Assembly: GCA_027080445.1 (NCBI GenBank) | Contig: JALWRY010000082.1 | Span: 1 to 8,406 of the forward strand | Source of the DNA: Thiohalobacter sp. | GTDB lineage: Bacteria > Pseudomonadota > Gammaproteobacteria > DSM-19610 | Direction of reading: 5' to 3' | DNA length: 8,406 bases | Shown: piece by piece, positions 1 to 5,744 of the stretch | How the letters are laid out: every line of letters begins with the position of its first letter | Position numbering within the stretch: the stretch's first letter is position 1 | Made by a program: the position numbers and the translations under genes | The notes under the pieces: model-generated | The model's database searches: none | Seen by the model: only the letters and a program-made list of their open reading frames with translations | What the model was told of the DNA's origin: nothing

Positions 1-1327
1 GTACATCGTAGTCTATGCCGGCCTGTGTGCTCAGTCTTGCACCTCCACGCGTATCTACTACGACGATGGTCGATATAACGACAAAGGGATTGTTGAGTGT
101 AAAGCTGCTGCCGCCACCGAACACGGACGGTGCGGCGTGGGCTTCGTCGACAATGTCGACCAGTGAACTGTCCAGGTCATTGTCATCGACCTGGTAGCTT
201 CCCGTCGTGAATGCAGTGACATGGCCTTGCCCGGGCAGGGTCCGGTGGTAGTTCAGGGTGATGCCGCCCAGGTAGGATCGACGCCTGCCATTCGGCAGGT
301 CAGAGGTCGTACCCCGGCTCCTGACGGTAGTGACCAGATTCTTGTAAAGCCGGTGTTGTAACTGCAAGGTACCGGTCTGGTTGAGTGTGGTTCCGTTATC
401 TGTCTCGTACCGGCTGAGTGAATAGCGGTAGTTCGTCGACAGTTTTTTATTATGGTCAATGTGCAGGTTTTCATTGACCGTCAGGAAACGTGTATCGCTG
501 ACGCCTGTGCGCTTGAGGTAGCCCAGGCGGGAGTCCCAGCGACGGTTGAGCGTGGGGCCGAAATCAAGGCTGTAGACGAGGTCGGCAGACCGGGTCTTGA
601 ACGCGCCCTGCGCGCGCGCAGTATCCGTGACATCTTCCAGTTTGTAATTGAAATCCAGGTCGGCGGTCTCGAAACCCTTGTGCGCGGTATAGTCGACGAC
701 ATCCCTGTCCTCGTTGCGGCGAAACGTCTGACCGAGTCCCTCGGTCGTTTCCCGGATATGGCCGCGGCTCAGGCTGAGCGAGGATCTGAAATAGGGAAAT
801 CCATGACTGCTGAGGATGCTGCCTTCGCGAAGGTCAAAGCGGGCGCCAATGTCGGAATTTTTAATCTCTGATCGCGTACCGAAGTTGCGGTGCAGTACAT
901 CCTCGCTGCGGTTGGCGAATGCCAGTACGGTATAGGGTTTTTTGGGCAGCAGGCTGACATCGAAGTTATACCCCTTAAGTTGTCCATTCTGGGAACCCCG
1001 GATCCGGTCGAAACGATTTTGTTCCTGGAGCAGCTCGAGGGTCAGCCCCAAGTTCCCGGTGATCAGTCTGGGATCATAAATAAAATAGCCCTGGTTCTGT
1101 ATGTTGAAACGTTCCCTGTACCGGTCACTGTCAAAGGTACTTGTCGGGGCACCTTTGATTTGTGTGTCCTGCCGCTCCAGCTCGTAACGTAATTCTACAT
1201 TGCCTTCCCATGTCCCCAGTCCGACGGCCGGCGCAGCACCGGCTCCCCGGGAGGATAGCAGTATCACGCCGACTGCTCCGTGCAGCAGCCAGACGATCAG
1301 GGCTTTTTGTCTGGTGTACGGTGACAT
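1..1327 (-). CDS. Putative outer-membrane beta-barrel protein of a cytochrome locus (N-terminal part, runs off left edge)
   Basis: An open frame of 442 codons runs from an ATG at 1327 to the left edge with no stop. Residues 1-32 look like a Sec signal peptide: basic MSPYTRQK start, hydrophobic stretch about 9-24, then a small-residue AGAA site near 29-32. The rest is rich in alternating polar and hydrophobic residues with frequent aromatic strand ends, as in transmembrane beta strands separated by charged turns. Near the right-hand end of the visible protein are segments such as LNNPFVV and GIDYDV, which resemble conserved pieces of large barrel proteins found beside multihaem cytochromes; that is recalled, not searched. 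No CXXCH and no N-terminal CXXC of the MtrB type is visible. The start overlaps the upstream cytochrome gene by 31 nt and has no clear ribosome site, so coupling is likely. A downstream GTG would destroy the signal peptide. The inferred role is a pore that houses or anchors the neighbouring haem proteins. An uncharacterised barrel of another function is the alternative. Confidence 0.72.
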   Translation of the reverse strand, partial: MSPYTRQKALIVWLLHGAVGVILLSSRGAGAAPAVGLGTWEGNVELRYELERQDTQIKGAPTSTFDSDRYRERFNIQNQGYFIYDPRLITGNLGLTLELLQEQNRFDRIRGSQNGQLKGYNFDVSLLPKKPYTVLAFANRSEDVLHRNFGTRSEIKNSDIGARFDLREGSILSSHGFPYFRSSLSLSRGHIRETTEGLGQTFRRNEDRDVVDYTAHKGFETADLDFNYKLEDVTDTARAQGAFKTRSADLVYSLDFGPTLNRRWDSRLGYLKRTGVSDTRFLTVNENLHIDHNKKLSTNYRYSLSRYETDNGTTLNQTGTLQLQHRLYKNLVTTVRSRGTTSDLPNGRRRSYLGGITLNYHRTLPGQGHVTAFTTGSYQVDDNDLDSSLVDIVDEAHAAPSVFGGGSSFTLNNPFVVISTIVVVDTRGGARLSTQAGIDYDV

Positions 1328-1647
1328 CGTTCGCAAGTATCGAATCCGACAGCAAAGGCTGTCTTTCCGTTATGACAGTGTCCGCAGAAGCGGCCATCCC
1401 GTACATCGTCCATGGTGATGTGATCGGCCCCGGCTTTCATCTGGAATATCGCGTCGTGACAGACGTAGCACCTGAACTGGGTGCGGTGTATCCAGTGCGG
1501 GAAGCGTGCGGGTGGCATGAAATCAGAACCTTCCGCGTTCTTGTTTACACGCGGGATGGTGATATCGCCCAGCACCTCGCCGCCACGGGCAGTGGCGATA
1601 CCCAGTAACAGGCTGCAGGTGGCAAGAGTGATAAAAAAGGCGCGCAT
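1297..1647 (-). CDS. Small exported triheme c7-type cytochrome
   Basis: This encodes 116 residues with a signal peptide (hydrophobic 4-17, likely cut after ATA at 18-20), giving a soluble periplasmic protein of about 96 residues. Three haem-binding motifs are visible: CYVCH at 60-64, CGHCH at 88-92 and CERCH at 105-109. Extra histidines at 51, 54 and 76 can supply distal ligands, so bis-His, low-potential haems are likely. The pattern FPHWIH, CxxCH, IFQMKAG, ITM, CGHCHNGK, AF, CxRCH matches the c7-type triheme domain known from Geobacter-like cytochromes. The true start is the ATG at 1647; an upstream ATG at 1686 would put a polar extension in front of the signal peptide. The start overlaps the stop of the upstream triheme lipoprotein (TAATG), and an AGGG lies about 8 nt before the ATG. 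The gene's own end overlaps the barrel gene. The inferred role is an electron shuttle or plug on the periplasmic side of the barrel. Confidence 0.92.
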   Translation of the reverse strand: MRAFFITLATCSLLLGIATARGGEVLGDITIPRVNKNAEGSDFMPPARFPHWIHRTQFRCYVCHDAIFQMKAGADHITMDDVRDGRFCGHCHNGKTAFAVGFDTCERCHRTPDKKP

Positions 1648-2294
1648 TATTGTGGCCCTGCCAGGGCGCGGTGACAACGTGGGCAACCCGTGGCTACGTC
1701 AAAAGCAACCTTTCCGTGGCAACGGCCGCAATATTCACCCGCAAAGATCTTCTCCATGGAAATCGGGTCCGCACCCTGTTTCATATGGAAGATCTTCGGA
1801 TGGCAGTTACTGCAGGCCAGCCACTCAGTGTGCGGTCTGTGCGGAAAGGTAACCTTGAACAGGGGCTGTGCCGGTGGTTGCAGGTGTACATCCAGGTACA
1901 GCACCGGTTGTTTGGGGGCGTCGGAATTCAATGCCACTTTCGGAGTGATATCTCCTTCATCCAGTGCTTTCACCCAGTCTATGCCACCAACCGCATCCTT
2001 GGGGAGTTTGCGCAGCAGGCCTTTCCAGTCGCGCAGGAACAGTGTTTTTTCCGTCTGGTGCGGGTCAACCTTGACCACCACGGTTTTGGGTTTTGGCTTG
2101 TAGCCGGGTGCCCGGCGTGGCTGGTGAACTACCGGTTCTGGTGCAACTTCCTGTCCAGGTTCCGGTACATCTTCAAAAAAGAAGGTGAGTACCCGGTAAC
2201 GGGTTGCCGAACTGCAACCACCAGTCAGCAGCATGCCTGCGAACAATGTGCAGAGCATGGTGTTTATGATGAGGTTTCGCCACAGCCGGCTCAT
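1647..2294 (-). CDS. Triheme c7-type cytochrome lipoprotein
   Basis: This encodes 215 residues. A basic and hydrophobic leader ends in the lipobox LTGGC with the lipidated cysteine at 27; Ser follows, so there is no inner-membrane retention Asp and outer-membrane sorting is expected. Residues 30-46 carry an aromatic YRVLTFFFEDVP segment, followed by a proline- and lysine-rich linker (about 44-78) and a region with DWKGLL at 89-94 and DWVKAL at 106-111. The C-terminal domain (about 145-210) holds CSNCH at 161-165, CGRCH at 189-193 and CPRCH at 204-208, with candidate distal histidines at 152, 155 and 170. Spacing and sequence closely match the small triheme protein encoded next, so the two C-terminal domains are paralogues. 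The gene starts 3 nt after the tri-domain cytochrome stop with no strong ribosome site, so translation is probably coupled. The long linker could let the haem domain reach into or through the barrel. Whether it faces the periplasm or the outside cannot be decided. Confidence 0.93.
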   Translation of the reverse strand: MSRLWRNLIINTMLCTLFAGMLLTGGCSSATRYRVLTFFFEDVPEPGQEVAPEPVVHQPRRAPGYKPKPKTVVVKVDPHQTEKTLFLRDWKGLLRKLPKDAVGGIDWVKALDEGDITPKVALNSDAPKQPVLYLDVHLQPPAQPLFKVTFPHRPHTEWLACSNCHPKIFHMKQGADPISMEKIFAGEYCGRCHGKVAFDVATGCPRCHRALAGPQ

Positions 2295-2297
2295 GGA

Positions 2298-3263
2298 TCA
2301 GTGCTGGTGCTGAAAGGTATGGCGGATGTACAGGATGACACGCCGGATATCTTCAGGGTTGAGTATGCCACCCCAGGGCGCCATCGCCGTACCGCTCCTG
2401 CCGTTCATGATGGACTGAGTCATCCGCTTGTCACTGATACGCGCCATTACCCGGGCATTGGTGAAATTACGCGGATGCGGAACCAGCACACTGCCCAGCG
2501 GCGTTTTCGCGTCACCTTTTTCCCCGTGGCAGGTTACACAATACTGCCGGTAGATATTGCCACCCACCAGAATGTCGAGTTTTTTCCGCGTCATGCCGGC
2601 GGGCAGGGGTTGTTCCAGGCTGCGGATGTAACGCATGACGTCGATTATCTCAACCGGACTCAGGCGGTCGCCCCAGCTGGCCATTGCCGTACCGGAAACG
2701 CCGAGCTTGATGGCGGCGTACATGCGACCGTCATCGACACGGGCCATTTCGATGGGGTCAGCGAATTTGCGTGGTGGCGGTTTAAGCACCCTGGCGGCAT
2801 CGGTGTCGGCATGTCCCTTCAGACCATGGCAGAAGGCGCATTCCATATCGTAGATACGCCGACCTACCTCAAGGCTGATTTGTTCGGGCGTGCTGTGTGT
2901 GCCACCGGCGACGACGAGACTGCGGATATAATCCATCACGTCGCCAATCTGGGGTTCAGTCAATATCTGTCCCCACGAGGCCATTGCAGTGCCGGGGATT
3001 CCCTGTTTGATAGCACGGTGGATCTGGTCATCAGTGAGACGCGCCATTTCCACGGGGTCCGCGAAGCGGCGGGGATGCGGCTTGAGAATGCGGCCGACGG
3101 GCGTATCGGCGCGCCCGTCTTTGCCATGACAGAAGGCGCAGTATTTCTCGTACAGCGCCTTGCCGGGCACGGGCTTTGAGGCTTCTGCCCGGACGGAGTA
3201 GACAATCACCATGCTCATCATGGTGACCAGTATGAGTAATAGCGTTCGGTAGTCTGTTTTCAT
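2298..3263 (-). CDS. Exported cytochrome c with three tandem monoheme class I domains
   Basis: This encodes 321 residues with a signal peptide (hydrophobic 8-24, probable cut after VRA at 24-26). Three cytochrome c domains of the CBB3/class I type follow. Haem motifs are CAFCH at 42-46, CAFCH at 142-146 and CVTCH at 242-246. A GTAM motif gives probable methionine ligands at 94, 194 and 294, each followed by a W three residues later. The repeat is exactly 100 residues long, and domains 1 and 2 are more alike than either is to domain 3. His/Met ligation predicts higher-potential haems than the neighbouring bis-His cytochromes. The ATG at 3263 is chosen because GGAG lies 7 nt upstream and it begins the signal peptide; an in-frame ATG at 3350 would add 29 residues before it. 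The gene leads the tight four-gene run. The inferred role is periplasmic electron carriage to or from the c7 cytochromes and barrel; the partner is unknown. Confidence 0.94.
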   Translation of the reverse strand: MKTDYRTLLLILVTMMSMVIVYSVRAEASKPVPGKALYEKYCAFCHGKDGRADTPVGRILKPHPRRFADPVEMARLTDDQIHRAIKQGIPGTAMASWGQILTEPQIGDVMDYIRSLVVAGGTHSTPEQISLEVGRRIYDMECAFCHGLKGHADTDAARVLKPPPRKFADPIEMARVDDGRMYAAIKLGVSGTAMASWGDRLSPVEIIDVMRYIRSLEQPLPAGMTRKKLDILVGGNIYRQYCVTCHGEKGDAKTPLGSVLVPHPRNFTNARVMARISDKRMTQSIMNGRSGTAMAPWGGILNPEDIRRVILYIRHTFQHQH

Positions 3264-3558
3264 TGGAAAGCTCCGTGACACACCAGCGTGAAAAGCACCT
3301 GCGAAGTGAGGGTTGGATCCAGTATATCGAGCAACCCGATCTTGCGCCATGACGTCCTGTTGTCAGTGTCAGGCGCTATAGTGACAGGAGTTGGTATGGA
3401 GCATCCAGGGTTAAAGAATCAACATCCTCCTGACAATCATTCGATAGCGTGCTGCATACGACCACATGACACTATCCTTGTGGCTGCCGGGGGTACCGGA
3501 CAAGTTCCGGCACCCCCGGATGATCACGCAGTGTTATACCCACTCACTGCGGCTGTAC
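3264..3558 (-). other. Intergenic region between tetraheme and tri-domain cytochrome genes
   Basis: These 295 nt hold no supported gene. On the minus strand they begin with the stem-loop annotated separately and end with the GGAG ribosome site of the tri-domain cytochrome gene. A weak TATACT at about 3322-3327 could be a -10 element, but no good -35 lies in front of it. A short inverted repeat TGTCA-N10-TGACA (3367-3386) is visible, with only 5-bp arms. The length would allow a second promoter here, but none is convincing. Confidence 0.5.
3487..3519 (-). terminator. GC-rich stem-loop after the tetraheme cytochrome gene (U-less terminator or mRNA-stabilising hairpin)
   Basis: An 8-bp outer stem (CCGGGGGT with ACCCCCGG), one mismatch, a 5-bp inner stem (CCGGA with TCCGG) and a 5-nt loop start 39 nt past the tetraheme stop. 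Pairing is near perfect and very GC rich. No T-run follows on either strand, so it is not a standard intrinsic terminator. It may block 3' exonucleases or partly terminate, raising the tetraheme transcript relative to the downstream genes. The structure is seen; the role is inferred. Confidence 0.5.
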
Positions 3559-4335
3559 TTACTTGTTGTGACACTTCAGGCAAATGTAGTTGGTGTCACT
3601 GCCTGTCAGGGTTCCGCGCAAGAACAGATCATCAGCGGTCTTCTTGTTGTGCGGATCATGGCAGGAAGAGCACTCGATACCGGTGCTGGCCAGCACCGGT
3701 CCGGCGGTGATGTTACCTGCACCATCATCGTTGAACAGGCGGATGCCATTGGCGGTCGGATCTGGCTGCCACTCGTCCAGGCTGATTTGCGGACCGGTTG
3801 TTACGCCATTGTAGGTGCTTCCCTGGTTCTGGTACGGGAAGGGCATCGCCACCGGGTGGTTGCCGGCCATGTTGGCGCCATTGGCGATATTAGCCGGTTC
3901 CGGCGCCGCGTGCTGCATCGGGTCGAGAATGGCGGGTTTCCCTTCTGCGAACCAGGCGATATCACCAATCGCCACGGTGCCGTCATGGCAGCTCAGGCAT
4001 TTCGCTGTGGCACCTTTGTAGGTGTCGCCGCGGAATGTCGGGAAGTCCGTACCCGCCGTGGTTTTGGCAATATCCCAGGAAAAGTTACTGGTTGAGAGTG
4101 TGTGGTTCCATAATAGTGCGGTTGAATAGGCCTTATGTGGGGTATGGCAGTAGGTACACAGGCCGACGTCACCAATCCCCGCCGGGGGATTGGTGTTTGG
4201 GGTTAGCCCCGTGGCCTGGGTGAAATCGTGCACTGTGCCCTGAAGACCGCCTGCGGCGCCTTCCGCCGACCAGGCAGCCGGCGAGGCAAGTAACGCCCCT
4301 AACGCCAGTATGCTGCAAAGCTGTGATTGTTTCAT
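3559..4335 (-). CDS. Exported tetraheme cytochrome c with two paired CXXCH modules (OmcE-like candidate)
   Basis: This encodes 258 residues with a signal peptide (hydrophobic 6-21, cut near 21-24). Four haem motifs form two pairs: CTYCH at 60-64 followed by TPHK, CLSCH at 113-117 followed by DGTVA, CSSCH at 222-226 followed by DPHN, and CLKCH at 252-256 only two residues from the end. Free histidines at 36, 67, 78, 142, 160 and 229 are enough for four bis-His haems. The order HDF, CxxCHTPH, LLWNH, CLSCHDGTVA, NHP, CxxCHDPH, LR, CLxCHNK matches a widespread tetraheme family that I recall as related to OmcE, a Geobacter filament-forming cytochrome; this is not verified by search. The ATG at 4335 is chosen because AGAGGG lies 7 nt upstream and it begins the signal peptide; the ATG at 4389, overlapping the NHL stop, would add 18 polar residues. 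It lies 51 nt after the NHL gene. A soluble periplasmic or surface carrier is the alternative to a filament subunit. Confidence 0.9.
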   Translation of the reverse strand: MKQSQLCSILALGALLASPAAWSAEGAAGGLQGTVHDFTQATGLTPNTNPPAGIGDVGLCTYCHTPHKAYSTALLWNHTLSTSNFSWDIAKTTAGTDFPTFRGDTYKGATAKCLSCHDGTVAIGDIAWFAEGKPAILDPMQHAAPEPANIANGANMAGNHPVAMPFPYQNQGSTYNGVTTGPQISLDEWQPDPTANGIRLFNDDGAGNITAGPVLASTGIECSSCHDPHNKKTADDLFLRGTLTGSDTNYICLKCHNK

Positions 4336-4385
4336 GATGATTCCCTCTGACACTTTAGTTTTTGAAAACACCAGGTCGCCATGAA

Positions 4386-5516
4386 TCATGGTGAGATGGC
4401 ACCGGTTTCCTTTGTGTTAGCGGCATCCGGTTCCTGCGTTTCGTTTGCAGAAACAAAGCTGTCAGCAGCCGCCGTGTTGACCAGCTCATATTCTTCGATG
4501 CGATGGTTGATGTAATCGGCTACATAGATCCGGTTTTGTTTGTCAATTACCACCGCCGTGGGATTCTTCAACATACCCGGAATCGGCCCGCGGCCGCCAA
4601 AGAACAGCAGTACCTGACCCTTGCTGTTGAAAATCTGTACGTTGCTCCAGCCGGAGTCGGCAACATAAAGGTTGCCGAAGCTGTCGAGCGCAACCCCCTT
4701 GGGTTTGTCGAACATGCCCCAGCCATTGCCCCGTTTGCCGAAGCTCTTCACGTAATTGCCGTCCAGATCAAACATCTGCACTCTTGAATTCAGGGTGTCG
4801 GTGACATAGACATTACCCTTGTCATCGACGGTAACGTAGGTCGGGAACATGAAATACCCGGCGGCCCCGCCCTTGCCTTTACCGAGTTTCCCGATCAGCT
4901 TGCCTTCAGGGTTGAAGATTTTTACGGAATGATCCATGGACTTGGTATGACTGCTGTCGACCACGTAGATCCTGTTGTGCTGACGGTCAATGGCGATACC
5001 GGTCGGTCGCTGGACAGACGGATCCGTGAAGAAACGCAGGCGTTTGCCCTCGGGATCGAAAACACTGACACCCTTTTTCTCCTGTTCGACAACGTAGAGA
5101 TTCCCCTTGCCGTCCAGCGCCAGGCCGACAGGTCTTTGCAGGCGTGGAATCTTGCTGAAATGCTGTGTGGCAAAGTCGAAAATGAATACCGCCGACTGGG
5201 CGAAATCCGCCACGTAGAGGCGTTGCCCGTCGTCTGAAACCGCCAGTCCCATCGGCTGGGCGATATCGGTTAATTTAGGCTTCTCACCCGCCAGGAAATT
5301 GTGCAGGCTCTGCGAAAAGGTGGTGTCGTGCTTGAGGTCTTCTTCACCATAGATGCTGCGAACGAAGCGGATACGCGCCTTTTGTGGCGCAGGTGGCCAG
5401 ACGAGGTGGATTTCCTTTGGCGCAGGAGGGGCAGTGGCACAGCCCCCGATAAGTGCGACAAAAGCCGCCACAATAAATGTGGTGATCCATGATCGTCTTA
5501 AGCGAAACAACAGCAT
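4386..5516 (-). CDS. NHL-repeat six-bladed beta-propeller lipoprotein
   Basis: This encodes 376 residues. The leader has an arginine-rich start (FRLRRSW), a hydrophobic stretch (11-24) and lipobox IGGC with the lipid-carrying cysteine at 26; Ala follows, so outer-membrane sorting is expected. A conserved-looking VWPPAP segment (39-44) leads into the propeller. About six NHL repeats span roughly residues 87-345, each with the pattern P-x-G-(V/I)-A-(L/I)-D, G-N-(L/V)-Y-V-(A/T)-D and a V-x-(I/V)-F strand. The last 30 residues are polar and acidic, probably disordered. There is no haem motif and no visible catalytic site; NHL propellers usually bind proteins or other ligands. A strong AGGAGG lies 6 nt before the ATG. 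The gene sits 228 nt after the helicase, behind an FNR-like box, and leads into the tetraheme cytochrome gene. The inferred role is a scaffold, chaperone or docking factor for the cytochromes at the outer membrane. The fold is well supported, the function is not. Confidence 0.92.
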   Translation of the reverse strand: MLLFRLRRSWITTFIVAAFVALIGGCATAPPAPKEIHLVWPPAPQKARIRFVRSIYGEEDLKHDTTFSQSLHNFLAGEKPKLTDIAQPMGLAVSDDGQRLYVADFAQSAVFIFDFATQHFSKIPRLQRPVGLALDGKGNLYVVEQEKKGVSVFDPEGKRLRFFTDPSVQRPTGIAIDRQHNRIYVVDSSHTKSMDHSVKIFNPEGKLIGKLGKGKGGAAGYFMFPTYVTVDDKGNVYVTDTLNSRVQMFDLDGNYVKSFGKRGNGWGMFDKPKGVALDSFGNLYVADSGWSNVQIFNSKGQVLLFFGGRGPIPGMLKNPTAVVIDKQNRIYVADYINHRIEEYELVNTAAADSFVSANETQEPDAANTKETGAISP

Positions 5517-5744
5517 ACCTTCCCTCCTGACAGTAATTCCTGTGCCCGCAGATCCGGCCGCTGATCGATGGTTGGTACGGATTTGCGAACCCAGCTACCA
5601 TCTACAGGGTAATACTGCAGGGCCAGGCAGGAAAGTTCTTTGATTCATGTCAATAGGAGGGACGTTTCGTACCGTAAACACGGTTTGCTGCGTTTGCCTG
5701 GCAAAGCGTGTCGTATGGCGGTTTCAACCTCCGGGGAGGACGGC
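5517..5744 (-). other. Intergenic region between deaD-like gene and NHL gene
   Basis: These 228 nt hold no supported gene. The half next to the helicase has only short hairpins, for example ACCGT-GTTT-ACGGT (5671-5684) and an imperfect palindrome around TTTGCCAGGCAAA, and no T-run, so I see no convincing intrinsic terminator for the helicase. The half next to the NHL gene carries the FNR-like box and the AGGAGG ribosome site. Confidence 0.5.
5605..5653 (-). promoter_or_regulatory. FNR/ANR-type box and probable promoter for the NHL-tetraheme genes
   Basis: On the minus strand 5653-5640 reads TTGAC-ATGA-ATCAA, which matches the FNR/ANR/DNR palindrome TTGAT-N4-ATCAA at nine of ten positions. 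If the site acts at -41.5 (class II), the start falls at about 5605. A weak -10, CAGTAT at 5617-5612, then sits in register and keeps the key A and T positions; TATTAC at 5614-5609 is an alternative. There is no good -35, as expected for an activated promoter. The NHL start lies about 89 nt further on. This suggests induction when oxygen is low or by nitric oxide; it is an inference from one site. Confidence 0.5.

Noticed and set aside
253..987. Three short minus-strand frames within the barrel region
   Set aside because: They are in other frames from the continuous 442-codon barrel frame, which has a signal peptide and no stop.
1650..3179. 509-codon open frame on the plus strand
   Set aside because: It lies antisense to two clear cytochrome genes, has no recognisable domain or signal, and its length is explained by the stop-poor opposite strand of GC-rich genes, including the 100-residue repeat.
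3264..3350. Earlier ATG for the tri-domain cytochrome
   Set aside because: It adds 29 residues before a good signal peptide, and GGAG is correctly placed for 3263.
3315..3350. Possible sigma-54 promoter (TGGCGC ... TTGC)
   Set aside because: The GG and GC elements are 14 nt apart rather than the required 10.
3367..3386. TGTCA-N10-TGACA inverted repeat as an operator
   Set aside because: The arms are only 5 bp, the spacing matches no site I know, and such repeats occur by chance.
3466..4095. 209-codon plus-strand frame across the tetraheme gene
   Set aside because: It is antisense to the haem-motif coding sequence and has no recognisable protein features.
4336..4389. Earlier ATG for the tetraheme gene, overlapping the NHL stop (ATGA)
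   Set aside because: It would place 18 polar residues before the signal peptide, and the AGAGGG site fits the ATG at 4335. Coupling through this ATG is not excluded.
5648..5653. TTGACA as a sigma-70 -35 element
   Set aside because: No -10-like hexamer lies 16-18 nt downstream; the sequence is better explained as half of the FNR-like box.
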